Shown here piece after piece: positions 1 to 8,393 of a stretch of DNA of 64,000 nucleotides; positions within the stretch are counted from its first letter, which is position 1; each line of letters opens with the position of its first letter. The position numbers were made by a program, and so were the translations under genes. This stretch comes from Halopseudomonas sp002296055 (GTDB lineage Bacteria; Pseudomonadota; Gammaproteobacteria; Pseudomonadales; Pseudomonadaceae). The stretch lies in NCBI RefSeq assembly GCF_050876985.1, contig NZ_JBPAPP010000002.1, one strand, 5' to 3'. The notes beneath the pieces are model-generated. The model was not told the DNA's origin and did not search any database. It saw only the letters and a program-made list of their open reading frames with translations.

Positions 1-1083
1 TAATGCCGGCAAACGGGCTTCCTTATCCTTCAGCGTAGAGCCTTCCAGGCAATCCAGCACACCATCGGAGCAAAGCGTCAGGCTAAAGCGCTCCGGCAAC
101 TCGATGGTTTCATTCTGATACTCGGCATCTTCAAAAAGCCCAACCGGGCGCCCCTTGCCTGCCAAATAACGCGCTTGCCCTTCAGTATAGATAACGGGCA
201 AGGGTAGATGCCCGCCAATACTGTAGGTCAGCGTACGTTCCTGCTCGTCAATCACACCGCCGAGCATGGTCACGTGCTTGCCAAGCTTGCAGTTGATCAG
301 GCTACGGTTGATATGCCCAAGTACGTCGGACGGCTTGAACTCAATGCGTCCGCTCGCCTGCGACGCGCTTTTGCGCTGCTCGTACATCAGGCGCGTAGTC
401 ATGAATTTCAGCAGCACGGTGACGAAAGCTGACGACGAGCCATGGCCCGACACGTCGGCGAGGTAAAAGCCGAGCTGCGAATCAGAAATACGAAAATAGT
501 CGACAAAGTCGCCAGACAGGTACAACGACGGAATCAGTCGGTGCTCCAGCTGGTATTCGCCGCTGACCCAAGGGCTTTGCGGCAACATATTGAGCTGCAC
601 CTGATGCCCGGCGGCCTGATCGTCGCGCAACTCTTTGAGGTGAACCTCAAGCTCACGGTTGGCACGTTCCAGGCGCTCTCGAATGCGCTGGTTTTCAAGC
701 CGCAGGCGAGCACGGTCAAGTGAGCGCTGAACCGCGTGCGACAGCACCTCCGGGTCGTTCAGGGGGTTTAGCAAAAAATCGCTAGCCCCTAACCGCAGTG
801 CTTCAACCGCATCAGCCATGGCGCCGTCGGCGCACATCACAATAACCGGCACTTCAAGCCCCGCTTCGGTGATCTGCCGCAGCACCTCAAAGCCTTGCCC
901 ATCACCCAGGTGAAGGTCACAGAGCACCAGCTCAGGGCGTGCACTGCCAAACAGCGCCACCCCATCACGGGCTGACGCGGCCTGTAGCACTTCGCAACCG
1001 CTCTCTTCCAAGTAAGCTGTCAGACGCTGGCGAACATAATCGTCATCGTCAATCACCAGCAGTGTCGTGCCTGAAGGCTGCAT
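1..1083 (-). CDS. rssB: Response regulator fused to PP2C/SpoIIE phosphatase, RssB-type (partial, C-terminus off window)
   Basis: 361 residues are visible and the gene runs off the left edge. Residues 6-120 form a receiver domain with acidic pocket D12-D14 and phosphoacceptor D56 in CDLHLGDG. A helical linker (about 120-165) leads to a PP2C-type serine phosphatase domain with SGDFVDYF (190-197), ADVSGHG (209-215) and a later GGHLPLP. In Pseudomonas this architecture belongs to the RssB-type regulator that acts on an anti-sigma antagonist in the RpoS pathway; the partner gene would lie beyond the left edge. The conserved switch Thr/Ser is Cys (C84) and the conserved receiver Lys is Asn (N107 in FLLNPLND), so phosphorylation-driven switching may be altered. 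Family assignment is strong; the symbol rests on gene order. Confidence 0.82.
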   Translation of the reverse strand, partial: MQPSGTTLLVIDDDDYVRQRLTAYLEESGCEVLQAASARDGVALFGSARPELVLCDLHLGDGQGFEVLRQITEAGLEVPVIVMCADGAMADAVEALRLGASDFLLNPLNDPEVLSHAVQRSLDRARLRLENQRIRERLERANRELEVHLKELRDDQAAGHQVQLNMLPQSPWVSGEYQLEHRLIPSLYLSGDFVDYFRISDSQLGFYLADVSGHGSSSAFVTVLLKFMTTRLMYEQRKSASQASGRIEFKPSDVLGHINRSLINCKLGKHVTMLGGVIDEQERTLTYSIGGHLPLPVIYTEGQARYLAGKGRPVGLFEDAEYQNETIELPERFSLTLCSDGVLDCLEGSTLKDKEARLPAL

Positions 1084-1309
1084 AGAGTCCCTACGTCAAC
1101 GCCGCCATGCACTCGACAGGCGGCCACAGGGTGGCTGAATCGAACCGGCGATACCCCGGCGTTTTCAAGGGGGAAACACTACTCCCATCCGTTCTAACTC
1201 GCAACCGTTGCCCGGACGCATTCGAGTGCTTGTCTGCAGGCCGCAGCAGCACTAGGATGGAGAGCAAATTGCCATAACAAAACCGACCTGTTTGCAGCGG
1301 GAGCCGCCG

Positions 1310-1609
1310 ATGTCATTTCATGACCAGCAGTACAGCGAGAAACGCGATTTCATGCGCATGACCATGGACGCCACCGCTCGCCTGAGCGCCGGAGATCAGC
1401 AACTGGACGTGCTTTGCCGCGACCTATCCAACCAGGGCGCACTGGTGATCAGTGAGCAGGCAGTCAACGAAGGTACGCCTGTCACCCTGACTATTTCATC
1501 CCCCACCCCCGGGTTACAGGGTTTGCAGGCAGAAGGCGAAGTGGTGCGTTGCCAGCCCGAGAATGATGGCCGCTTCAGCCTGGGATTGCGCTTTGACAGC
1601 CTGAACTGA
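1310..1609 (+). CDS. PilZ domain protein
   Basis: 99 residues, essentially a single PilZ domain, the family that binds cyclic di-GMP. The two ligand motifs are visible: RDFMR near the N-terminus (RxxxR) and DLSNQG (D/NxSxxG) about 30 residues later, followed by a beta-rich body ending in FSLGLRF. The ATG at 1310 is preferred because GGGAG lies about 7 bases upstream; an earlier in-frame start at 1292 lacks this. It diverges from the rssB-type gene and lies beside mlaA, as in P. aeruginosa. Motifs suggest it binds c-di-GMP; its effector target is unknown. Confidence 0.85.
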   Translation: MSFHDQQYSEKRDFMRMTMDATARLSAGDQQLDVLCRDLSNQGALVISEQAVNEGTPVTLTISSPTPGLQGLQAEGEVVRCQPENDGRFSLGLRFDSLN

Positions 1610-1621
1610 CGCTGCGGGCAG

Positions 1622-1652
1622 AAAAAAGCCCGGCCTGCAGCAGACCGGGCTT
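1622..1652 (-). terminator. Rho-independent terminator of mlaA
   Basis: The stem AAGCCCGG/CCGGGCTT (1626-1633 with 1645-1652) is followed, reading the minus strand, by a run of six T. It lies 17 bases beyond the mlaA stop. On the plus strand there is no T run, so it mainly serves mlaA. Confidence 0.8.
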
Positions 1653-1669
1653 ACATGAATCAGCAGACC

Positions 1670-2398
1670 TCAGAACTCATCCGGCACGTTACCGTCGCGC
1701 ACCTTGAACTCACGATTCTGCAAGAAGGCATTGCGAATAAAGGTATAGCGATCACCAGTGATCAGGCGTTCCTGGTCCAGCAGACCGGCCCGGGCATCCA
1801 CCATCTCAAGCGCGAACAACTGGTTACGCACACGGATGTCGTTGATGTTACCGGTGTAGGTGTAATTGAAGAAGTTTTCTGGCAGCTTCGACGCAGTGTC
1901 ACGCAGGGTGTTGGGCCCCAAAAAAGGCAACATCAGATACGGACCGCTATCCACACCCCAGTAACCCAGCGTCTGCCCCAGATCTTCGTCGTTGCGCTCC
2001 AGGCCCATAGGAGTGGCTACATCCACCACGCCCAGGCCACCCAGCAGGGTGTTGAAAAGGAAGCGCGAGACGTCGACCCCTGCCTCGTTGAACTTGCCCT
2101 GCAGGCTGTTGTTGACGAAGTTCATCGGCTCTTGCAGGTTGTGGAAGAAGTTGCCCACCCCATCACGGAAGAACTCCGGCGTTACAGCCTTATAGCCCTT
2201 GGCGACTGGCTTTACCGCGTAACGATCCAGGGTGTCGTTGAAGCGAAAGCTGACCCGATTGAAGCGCTCCCACGGATCGGGATCGACGTAATCAGACTCG
2301 TAATCGTCGTAGTCATCCGCGGCAAAAACGGGTGTAATACAGGTCAACGACAGTGCCGACAGCAGTGCTGCCACGGCTCCTGTCTTCAGCAAGTTCAT
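1670..2398 (-). CDS. mlaA: MlaA/VacJ outer-membrane lipid asymmetry protein
   Basis: 242 residues. It resembles VacJ/MlaA, the outer-membrane component of the Mla system that removes mislocalised phospholipid from the outer leaflet. After an N-terminal signal ending near VFA-AD comes the family core: DPWERFNRVSFRFNDTLD, then DGVGNFFHNLQEP and a GGLGVVDVATPMGL segment. A Cys sits in the signal (SLTC), but the residue before it does not fit a canonical lipobox, so type I cleavage looks more likely than lipidation. The other mla genes are not in the window. It has its own downstream terminator. Confidence 0.92.
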   Translation of the reverse strand: MNLLKTGAVAALLSALSLTCITPVFAADDYDDYESDYVDPDPWERFNRVSFRFNDTLDRYAVKPVAKGYKAVTPEFFRDGVGNFFHNLQEPMNFVNNSLQGKFNEAGVDVSRFLFNTLLGGLGVVDVATPMGLERNDEDLGQTLGYWGVDSGPYLMLPFLGPNTLRDTASKLPENFFNYTYTGNINDIRVRNQLFALEMVDARAGLLDQERLITGDRYTFIRNAFLQNREFKVRDGNVPDEF

Positions 2399-2500
2399 CA
2401 GCGGCCTCTCCAGTTCTGGCTTTGATTCATCAGTCAGGCAATATCAACGCAGGCCCGCAGTGTAATGCAAACCCCACGTTAATTTCAGCGAAATTTGCCC

Positions 2501-2932
2501 ATGACCGACACCACAGGCCCCCTGCTCTATACCACCGAAATCCCCATTCGCTACGGCGACATGGACAGCAACCAGCACGTCAACAACACCCGCTACTACC
2601 AGTATCTGGAAGATGCCCGCATTGAGTGGCTTGACGGTCTCAACGCGCCGCGTCGCGAGGTGGGCCAAGGCTTGGTACTGCTCACGTGCACCCACCACTT
2701 TCTCAAGCCCGTATTTCACCCAGGCGTCGTTGTCGTGGAGCTGTACGGCGGTGTGGTTGGTCGCAGCAGCCTGACACTGCAACACAAACTCTACGTCAAG
2801 GGCTCGCCCGAGCTGGTTGGTTACGGCGACGTGAAGATGGTGTGGATTGAAGTCGCCAATCAGCGCCCCATACCCGTGCCTGACAGCGTGCGTGTCGCCA
2901 TGGGTGCTGAGCCGCTGGCACGCACTGATTGA
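2501..2932 (+). CDS. Acyl-CoA thioesterase, 4HBT/YbgC hot-dog type
   Basis: 143 residues. The N-terminal pattern IRYGDMDSNQHVNN with the Asp-containing active-site loop, followed by YYQYLEDARIEWL, is characteristic of 4-hydroxybenzoyl-CoA thioesterase-like hot-dog proteins that hydrolyse acyl-CoA. A TTG two codons earlier is possible, but ATG at 2501 is preferred. No strong Shine-Dalgarno is visible. It sits between mlaA (divergent) and a HAD-like gene, as in P. aeruginosa. The physiological substrate cannot be read from sequence. Confidence 0.85.
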   Translation: MTDTTGPLLYTTEIPIRYGDMDSNQHVNNTRYYQYLEDARIEWLDGLNAPRREVGQGLVLLTCTHHFLKPVFHPGVVVVELYGGVVGRSSLTLQHKLYVKGSPELVGYGDVKMVWIEVANQRPIPVPDSVRVAMGAEPLARTD

Positions 2933-3019
2933 TCCAACACGGCGCTGGCGTCATAAAACTGCAAGATCACTGCAAGATAATGTGCGGTCACCATCGATTT
3001 CCGACAAGGACCCCGGACC

Positions 3020-3583
3020 ATGACCGCACACCGGATCGAGGCCGTACTCTTCGATCTCGCCGGCACCCTGACTGCCGCCGATCCAGCGCCTGACGCACTC
3101 AACCTGCTACCTCAGGCGCTGCCCAGCCTGCAGCAGTTGGCCAAACGCACACTACCTACTGGCCTATTGCCCGACCAGCATCAGCGCGACTACACGCAGC
3201 TGAAACCCACCGCCATCACCTGCCTGCAAAGCGCCGAGACACTGCGCCCCTACCCTGCGCCCGACCGGGTCGCGATGCTCGCTATACAGATGGGGGTCTA
3301 CGCCCTGCGCCGTTGCGTGCTGGTGTGCGGCAGCCCTGAGGCCGTCAGCGCCGGACTCAACGCCGGCGTCTGGACCGTAGGCACTGCACTAAGCGGCGCA
3401 TTGAGCGCCGAAGATATGGCACGCCTGGGAGACCAGGACAGCGGTACTCGCGACCGGTTGCGACTACAGGCCACCATGGCATTGATGAACGCAGGCGCGC
3501 ACTACGTAATCGACAGTGTCGACGAGCTGGGCAGCTGCCTGGATGACATTGAGGCACGTCAAGCCAAGGCCGCGTTGGCGTAA
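3020..3583 (+). CDS. HAD-superfamily protein resembling a cap-less, catalytically degraded phosphonoacetaldehyde hydrolase
   Basis: 187 residues. The N-terminus VLFDLAGTL gives nucleophile D12 with Ala at the second position, as in phosphonatase PhnX (DxA) rather than the DxD of phosphatases. The second half follows the PhnX pattern (LRPYP, MGVYALRR, AGVWTVG, and a terminal GAHYVIDSVDEL). PhnX is about 270 residues; here only about 60 residues separate the first motif from RPYP, so most of the cap domain carrying the Schiff-base Lys is missing. The late acidic motif (VGDTxxD in PhnX) reads VCGSPEAV and lacks the metal-binding acid. A non-catalytic or altered function is likely. No phosphonate genes are adjacent. 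Confidence 0.7.
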   Translation: MTAHRIEAVLFDLAGTLTAADPAPDALNLLPQALPSLQQLAKRTLPTGLLPDQHQRDYTQLKPTAITCLQSAETLRPYPAPDRVAMLAIQMGVYALRRCVLVCGSPEAVSAGLNAGVWTVGTALSGALSAEDMARLGDQDSGTRDRLRLQATMALMNAGAHYVIDSVDELGSCLDDIEARQAKAALA

Positions 3584-3648
3584 AACCGCCGCACGCGTTG
3601 TCTATCTGGGGGTATAGTGAAGTAAACCCGCAGGACAGGAGAGCGTAC

Positions 3649-3927
3649 ATGCCCACAGAGCGTCTGAAATCTCAGCTGGAATCGTTGCAGGCGACCCTTA
3701 ACGAAAGTAACTCGGATCTGACCACGGAGGAGCGCGAAGCCCTCCAGGCGCTGGCAACCAGCCTGGAAGCGCGCCTGTTAAAAGAGCGTGGCGAGGCAGA
3801 GGTCGAAGAAGATCCGACGCTGGTCGATGGCGTCAACCTCATGGCCGAGCAGTTTGAAGCGCGCCACCCTACGCTGGCAGGCACTCTACGCAGTGTCATG
3901 CAGAGCCTTGCCGACATGGGCATCTGA
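3649..3927 (+). CDS. DUF4404 family protein
   Basis: 92 residues, highly charged and largely helical, with a heptad-rich N-terminal half (LKSQLESLQATL) and a C-terminal ARHPTLAGTLRSVMQSLADMGI typical of this small Pseudomonas family. The start at 3649 is chosen because AGGAGA lies 8 bases upstream; an in-frame extension to 3598 has no ribosome-binding site. Function is unknown. It is separated from convergent queF by a bidirectional terminator. Confidence 0.8.
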   Translation: MPTERLKSQLESLQATLNESNSDLTTEEREALQALATSLEARLLKERGEAEVEEDPTLVDGVNLMAEQFEARHPTLAGTLRSVMQSLADMGI

Positions 3928-3945
3928 GCTATTGCGGCCCTTGCA

Positions 3946-3972
3946 AAAACGCCCCGACGACCGGGGCGTTTT
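3946..3972. terminator. Bidirectional terminator between the DUF4404 gene and queF
   Basis: AAAACGCCCCG pairs with CGGGGCGTTTT around a 5-base loop, giving a T run on either strand. It sits between two convergent genes. Confidence 0.9.
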
Positions 3973-3980
3973 GCCATTCA

Positions 3981-3997
3981 GGAAGCGCTGATCAATT
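3981..3997. repeat. Short dispersed motif GGAAGCGCTGATCAATT
   Basis: The core CTGATCAATT recurs at 19871 and 29919, and GGAAGCxCTGA matches the ends of the element at 39585-39846. It probably marks an old MITE end or a solo repeat. It lies just upstream of the queF stop. Confidence 0.4.
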
Positions 3998-4005
3998 GAA
4001 TTGCT

Positions 4006-4842
4006 TTACTGCCGGGCTAGGCGCAGGTTCTCAGGCATGCCCGGCTCAGTCGAGCGCCAGGGGTTGATATCCAGGCCGCCGCGGCGCACATAGCGCGCAT
4101 AGACAGTCAGCTTGGCCCCGTCACCGAGTAGCGCCAGCAAATCGAGGAAAATGCGCTCCACACACTGCTCGTGAAAATCCGAATGCTCGCGAAACGACAC
4201 CAGGTAACGCACCAACGCCGCCTGATCGATACGCCGCCCACTATAGCTGACCAGCACCGAGCCCCAGTCAGGCTGACCTGTCACCGGGCAATTGGATTTC
4301 AGCAGGTGGCTGTGCAGCACCTCGCTAACCTGCACCTGACTGGGGTCCAGCGCCAGCAATGCTGCGTTGTACTGATAGCAGCTGACATCCACATCCAGAT
4401 CATCAATGCAGCGCCCAGGCAGGCTGAACATGCCCAACTGGTGCAACTGCTGCATGTTGAACAGGCGCACGGCCACCGGGCCCTGGGCCGCAACCGACAA
4501 GTCCGACTCCAGTGTCTGCAGCAACTCGCGACGATCACGAAACACGGTCTGATTCAGCGAATTGAGGTAAAGCTTGAAGGATTTGGACTCGACGATGCGC
4601 GCCGCCTTGATCGGGAACACAAACTCCGCCGCCGCTACTTCCGGCTTACCTGACGGTGTCAGCCAGGACAGCTCGAAACAGTTCCAGATATCGGCACCGT
4701 GAAAGGGCAATCGCTGCGCATCCAGACCCAGCTCCTGCCATTTGGGCTGGCGCGCGATGGGAAACAGCAGCGACGGCGTGTAAACGCTGACGTAGGCGCT
4801 GGACTTACCCAGTGGCGAATCCGTGGCTGGATGATCAGACAT
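4006..4842 (-). CDS. queF: NADPH-dependent 7-cyano-7-deazaguanine reductase QueF (long, YqcD type)
   Basis: 278 residues, the length of the two-domain gammaproteobacterial QueF. It reduces preQ0 to preQ1 in queuosine tRNA-modification synthesis. The family signature ESKSFKLYLNS (85-95) is intact, as are the thioimide-forming Cys (C185 in SNCPVTGQPDWG) and the proton-shuttling Asp (D192). The start at 4842 (MSDHPATD) is chosen by the GAGG upstream and homology; an open extension upstream to 4893 is not needed. Other queuosine genes are not in the window. Confidence 0.96.
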   Translation of the reverse strand: MSDHPATDSPLGKSSAYVSVYTPSLLFPIARQPKWQELGLDAQRLPFHGADIWNCFELSWLTPSGKPEVAAAEFVFPIKAARIVESKSFKLYLNSLNQTVFRDRRELLQTLESDLSVAAQGPVAVRLFNMQQLHQLGMFSLPGRCIDDLDVDVSCYQYNAALLALDPSQVQVSEVLHSHLLKSNCPVTGQPDWGSVLVSYSGRRIDQAALVRYLVSFREHSDFHEQCVERIFLDLLALLGDGAKLTVYARYVRRGGLDINPWRSTEPGMPENLRLARQ

Positions 4843-4892
4843 ACGAGTAACCTCAGTTGGCCAAAAGGCCGCCGAGTGGCGGCCCGGCGCCA

Positions 4893-5669
4893 TTATTGCC
4901 GCAGACCGGTGCCCCTGACCAGCAACCAGTAACTCAAGCTGTAAAGAATCAGCGTAAACACCGACATGATGATCAGCGCGGTGGCAATCGGAATATCCGA
5001 CACCCCCAAAATGCCGTAACGGAAGGCATTGACCATGTGCAGGATCGGATTGACCTGCGACACCGCTTGCCAGAAAGGCGGCAGCAGACTGATCGAGTAG
5101 AACACCCCGCCAAGGTAGGTCAACGGCGTCAGCACAAAGGTTGGCACAATGGAAATATCGTCAAAGGTGCGAGCAAAGACCGCATTGATAAAGCCACCCA
5201 GTGAAAACACCAGCGACGTGAAGAACACCACCGCGATGGTCAGGCCAATATGCTGGACCTGCAGGCGAGTAAAGAACAGCGACGTCAGGGTGACGATAAA
5301 GCCAACCATCAGGCCCCGCGCAACACCGCCAAAGGTGTACCCCAACAACACGACATGGGGTGACACGGGCGCCACCATCAGCTCCTCGATGGAGCGCTGG
5401 AACTTGGTGCTGAAAAAGCTTGAAACCACGTTGGAGTAGCTGTTGGTAATGACCGACATCATGATCAGGCCGGGCACGATGTAGTCGATATAGCGAAAAC
5501 CGCCCATCTCACCAATGCGGCTGCCGATCAGGTTGCCGAAGATGACAAAGTACAGCGCCATGGTGATCGCCGGCGGCAGCAGCGTCTGCGGCCAGATACG
5601 GGTAAAGCGGCGAATTTCCTTGGTTACAATGGTGCTGAACGCCACCCAGCTCTGTTGCCAATACTGCAT
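4893..5669 (-). CDS. yadH: ABC-2 type transporter permease, YadH-like
   Basis: 258 residues with about six hydrophobic helices and the ABC-2 membrane-domain pattern (KEIRRF at the N-terminus, FSTKFQRSIEELMVAPVSP loop, LTPLTYLGGVFYSISLLPPFW). It starts one base after the stop of the ATPase gene (TGA-C-ATG), so the two are translationally coupled. It probably forms the membrane part of an efflux ABC transporter with the next gene. The substrate of YadGH-type exporters is not established. Confidence 0.88.
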   Translation of the reverse strand: MQYWQQSWVAFSTIVTKEIRRFTRIWPQTLLPPAITMALYFVIFGNLIGSRIGEMGGFRYIDYIVPGLIMMSVITNSYSNVVSSFFSTKFQRSIEELMVAPVSPHVVLLGYTFGGVARGLMVGFIVTLTSLFFTRLQVQHIGLTIAVVFFTSLVFSLGGFINAVFARTFDDISIVPTFVLTPLTYLGGVFYSISLLPPFWQAVSQVNPILHMVNAFRYGILGVSDIPIATALIIMSVFTLILYSLSYWLLVRGTGLRQ

Positions 5670-5670
5670 G

Positions 5671-6603
5671 TCAGGCTCCCCGTTTCTCGGCATTTTCATC
5701 AACCAGCGTGAGGAATAGCTCCTCCAATCGGTTGCTCTTATTGCGCAGGCTCGCCACCTCCAGCCCCGCGTCGCTCAGGGCCGCAAACAGCGCATTGAGG
5801 CTTTGGGTCTTGTCCACCTGCACTTCCAGGGTGTGCTCATCAACCCGCTGGCAGGGGTATTCACCCAGATCTGGCGCCGCTGTCAGGCTTTGGCGCACAT
5901 CCAGCAGGAAGGTCTCGACATGCAGCTCCTTGAGCAGCGCGCGCATGCTGGTGTTATGGATGATGCGCCCCTGGTCGATGATCGCAATATGCCGGCAAAG
6001 CTGCTCGGCTTCTTCCAGATAGTGCGTGGTCAGCACAATGGTGATGCCCTGCGCGTTGATCTCCTGCAGGAATTGCCACATCGAGCGACGAATCTCGATA
6101 TCCACGCCAGCGGTCGGCTCGTCCAGAATCAACAGCTTTGGCTCATGGATCAGCGCCCGCGCAATCATCAGCCGGCGCTTCATGCCACCAGACAACATGC
6201 GCGACGGCACGTCACGCTTGTCCCATAAGCCCAGACGTTTGAGGTAATGCTCAGCGCGCTCCTTGGCTCTGGCCAGAGGAATCCCGTAATAGCCAGCCTG
6301 GCTGACAAGGATATCCATGACCTTTTCGAACTGACTGAAGTTGAACTCCTGAGGCACAACGCCGATACAGCGCTTGGCGGCCATCAGTTCACGGTCAATA
6401 TCATGACCAAAAATACTTACCTGGCCTGCCGACTTGTTAACCAGAGAGGAAAGGATGCCGATGGTGGTGGACTTGCCGGCCCCGTTGGGCCCGAGCAGCG
6501 CGAAGAAGTCGCCCTCACGCACCTCCAGATCAATGCCCTTGAGGGCGCGCATTCCGGAGCCGTAGGTTTTCTCCAGGCCCCGAATACGAATAGCTGCGCT
6601 CAT
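5671..6603 (-). CDS. yadG: ABC transporter ATP-binding protein, YadG-like
   Basis: 310 residues. It has a complete ATPase cassette: Walker A GPNGAGKST, Q-loop VPQEFNFSQ, signature LSGGMKRR, Walker B LLILDEPTAGVD and switch His in TTHYLEEAEQL. A C-terminal extension of about 80 residues is typical of ABC-2 exporter ATPases (YadG/CcmA). The start at 6603 (MSAAIRIRGLEK) is preferred over one seven codons upstream. It is the first gene of the yadG-yadH pair. Confidence 0.9.
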   Translation of the reverse strand: MSAAIRIRGLEKTYGSGMRALKGIDLEVREGDFFALLGPNGAGKSTTIGILSSLVNKSAGQVSIFGHDIDRELMAAKRCIGVVPQEFNFSQFEKVMDILVSQAGYYGIPLARAKERAEHYLKRLGLWDKRDVPSRMLSGGMKRRLMIARALIHEPKLLILDEPTAGVDIEIRRSMWQFLQEINAQGITIVLTTHYLEEAEQLCRHIAIIDQGRIIHNTSMRALLKELHVETFLLDVRQSLTAAPDLGEYPCQRVDEHTLEVQVDKTQSLNALFAALSDAGLEVASLRNKSNRLEELFLTLVDENAEKRGA

Positions 6604-6779
6604 GCCGTGCCTCATGCCTTGCAAAGTAGAGGGCTAACTATGCGGCCGAATAGCGAAGAATCAACCCCTGCTTTCAGGACTCTGCGTTCTCGATGGCATA
6701 CCATTGAAAACGCGAATGCAAATACCGCACTGCGGAATTTGCGGCTTACAAATTTGCAACAAATGCGGCCGGCCGGTTC

Positions 6780-6794
6780 GTTGTGACTCACAAC
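6780..6794. promoter_or_regulatory. Perfect 15-bp palindrome upstream of the MFS gene, possible operator
   Basis: GTTGTGACTCACAAC is a perfect inverted repeat with one central base, 46 bases before the MFS start. Nearby AATTTGC/AAATTTGC repeats lie at about 6736-6760. It is a plausible binding site for a dimeric repressor; no regulator is identified. Confidence 0.4.
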
Positions 6795-6840
6795 GGGACA
6801 ACGTATTCTCGCAGCCAAACAACAAACGCCGGAGACAATG

Positions 6841-8151
6841 ATGGCCCAAACGCCAGACAACGTGACGGACGCCAACGACGTCAGCCACCGTATTACCCCA
6901 GCCTACCGACGCTACGCACTCTTTATTCTGGTGCTGGCCTATACCTCTAGCCATGTCGACCGCAACATTGTTGGCATTCTGATCGAGCCGCTCAAGGCAG
7001 ACCTGCTGCTGTCGGATACGCAACTGGGCTTTCTGTCCGGCATCGCCTTTGCGCTGTTCTATGCCACTCTGGGCATTCCGATCGCAATCTTTGCCGACCG
7101 CTCCAACCGCCGCAACATCATCGCCTGGTCCATCGCTATCTGGAGCGCCATGACCGCGCTGTGCGGCACCGCACAGAACTTCTGGCAACTCGCTCTGGCA
7201 CGTATCGGTGTCGGTATCGGCGAAGCCGGCTCCAGCCCGCCGTCGCACTCGATGATTGCGGACCTCTACCCTAAAGAAAAACGCTCCAGCGCCATGTCCA
7301 TCTACGCGCTGGGCGTGTACCTGGGCATCATGATCGGCTTTATCGTCGGTGGTTTTGTGGCCGAATGGTGGGGCTGGCGTGCGGCGTTTTTTGTCGTCGG
7401 CCTGCCAGGCATTGTGATCGCTCTGTTGGTGCGCTTCACCATGATCGAACCCCCGCGCGGCTTCGCCGACGGCGTTAAGCCACCGCCACTGGGCAAGGTC
7501 AACATCAAAGCCGGTTTTGCTGTCCTGTGGCGTGTACGCACCACCCGCCACGTGGTCCTGGGCGTCAGCCTGACAGCGCTGGTGGGCTACGGCACCATCG
7601 TCTGGAACCCCGCGTTCCTGATTCGTAGCCACGGCCTGACACCTGGCCAGGTTGGCCTGTTCCTCGGCCCGCTGATGGGGGTTGTGGGCGGCCTGGGCGC
7701 CTGGATCGGCGGCATGCTGGCCGACAAGCTGGCTGCCCGTGACGCCAGCTGGAATGCCTGGATCGTTGGCCTGGCCAAGTTTCTGGCGATCCCCTTTATC
7801 GTCGCCTTCTATATGATCGACAGCACCTTCTGGGCCTTGGTCGTCTATTGCCCTGCGGTCTTCCTGGGCGCGTTTTACCTCGGCCCCAGCTTTGCCATGA
7901 TCCAGAGCCTGACACCGCTGCGTAGCCGCGCACTGGCATCAGCTATCATGCTGCTGGTACTGAACCTGGTCGGCCTGGGCCTCGGCCCGCAGTTGATCGG
8001 TATCGTCAGCGACATGATCAGCGGCAGCTTTGGCACCGACAGCCTGCGCTACGCCCTGATTGGCGCGGCCTTCCTCAACATCTGGGCCTGCGCCCACTAC
8101 TATTTTGCCGGCCGCACCCTGCGTCACGATCTCGACAACGTCGATCAGTAA
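6841..8151 (+). CDS. MFS transporter, spinster-like family
   Basis: 436 residues with about 12 membrane helices. MFS signatures are visible: SSHVDRNIVGILIEPLK in helix 1, loop 2-3 FADRSNRRNIIAWS, and RIGVGIGEAGSSPPSHSMIADLYPKEKRS. This pattern matches the spinster-type MFS subgroup common in proteobacteria that degrade lipids or aromatics. Two adjacent ATG codons exist (6838, 6841); 6841 is better spaced from GGAGA at 6831. The substrate cannot be inferred. It diverges from yadGH across a 237-base region with a palindrome. Confidence 0.85.
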   Translation: MAQTPDNVTDANDVSHRITPAYRRYALFILVLAYTSSHVDRNIVGILIEPLKADLLLSDTQLGFLSGIAFALFYATLGIPIAIFADRSNRRNIIAWSIAIWSAMTALCGTAQNFWQLALARIGVGIGEAGSSPPSHSMIADLYPKEKRSSAMSIYALGVYLGIMIGFIVGGFVAEWWGWRAAFFVVGLPGIVIALLVRFTMIEPPRGFADGVKPPPLGKVNIKAGFAVLWRVRTTRHVVLGVSLTALVGYGTIVWNPAFLIRSHGLTPGQVGLFLGPLMGVVGGLGAWIGGMLADKLAARDASWNAWIVGLAKFLAIPFIVAFYMIDSTFWALVVYCPAVFLGAFYLGPSFAMIQSLTPLRSRALASAIMLLVLNLVGLGLGPQLIGIVSDMISGSFGTDSLRYALIGAAFLNIWACAHYYFAGRTLRHDLDNVDQ

Positions 8152-8160
8152 ACGCTCTAC

Positions 8161-8184
8161 ACCGGGTGCGCTTGCGCACCCGGT
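8161..8184 (+). terminator. Hairpin downstream of the MFS gene
   Basis: ACCGGGTGCG pairs with CGCACCCGGT around CTTG, 10 bases after the MFS stop. The stem is strong, but the following sequence is C-rich, not a T run, so it may be Rho-assisted or an mRNA-stabilising 3' end. Confidence 0.6.
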
Positions 8185-8393
8185 GCCTCCCTCCTCTGCT
8201 GCATTCGCGCGGCAAACGACTATCCTTGATAAAGCATGCCGATCCCCATCGGCGTTCCGACCGCTAACACTACTGCGACGCTACCCTGCTGGTCAGAAGT
8301 ATCGACAACACAGCAACAGACCTAATAAAGAGTAGGGAATTATTCGGCGTCATACGCGGTCAGGAGTACTGTGACGAACAAGGAGTGCGCGAC

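Noticed and set aside
1655..2425. 256-residue plus-strand open frame over mlaA
   Set aside because: Shadow of mlaA, whose signal peptide and motifs are clear.
6661..7632. 323-residue open frame on the minus strand over the MFS gene and its promoter region
   Set aside because: Composition is that of a reverse-frame translation; it covers the divergent regulatory region and the MFS gene.
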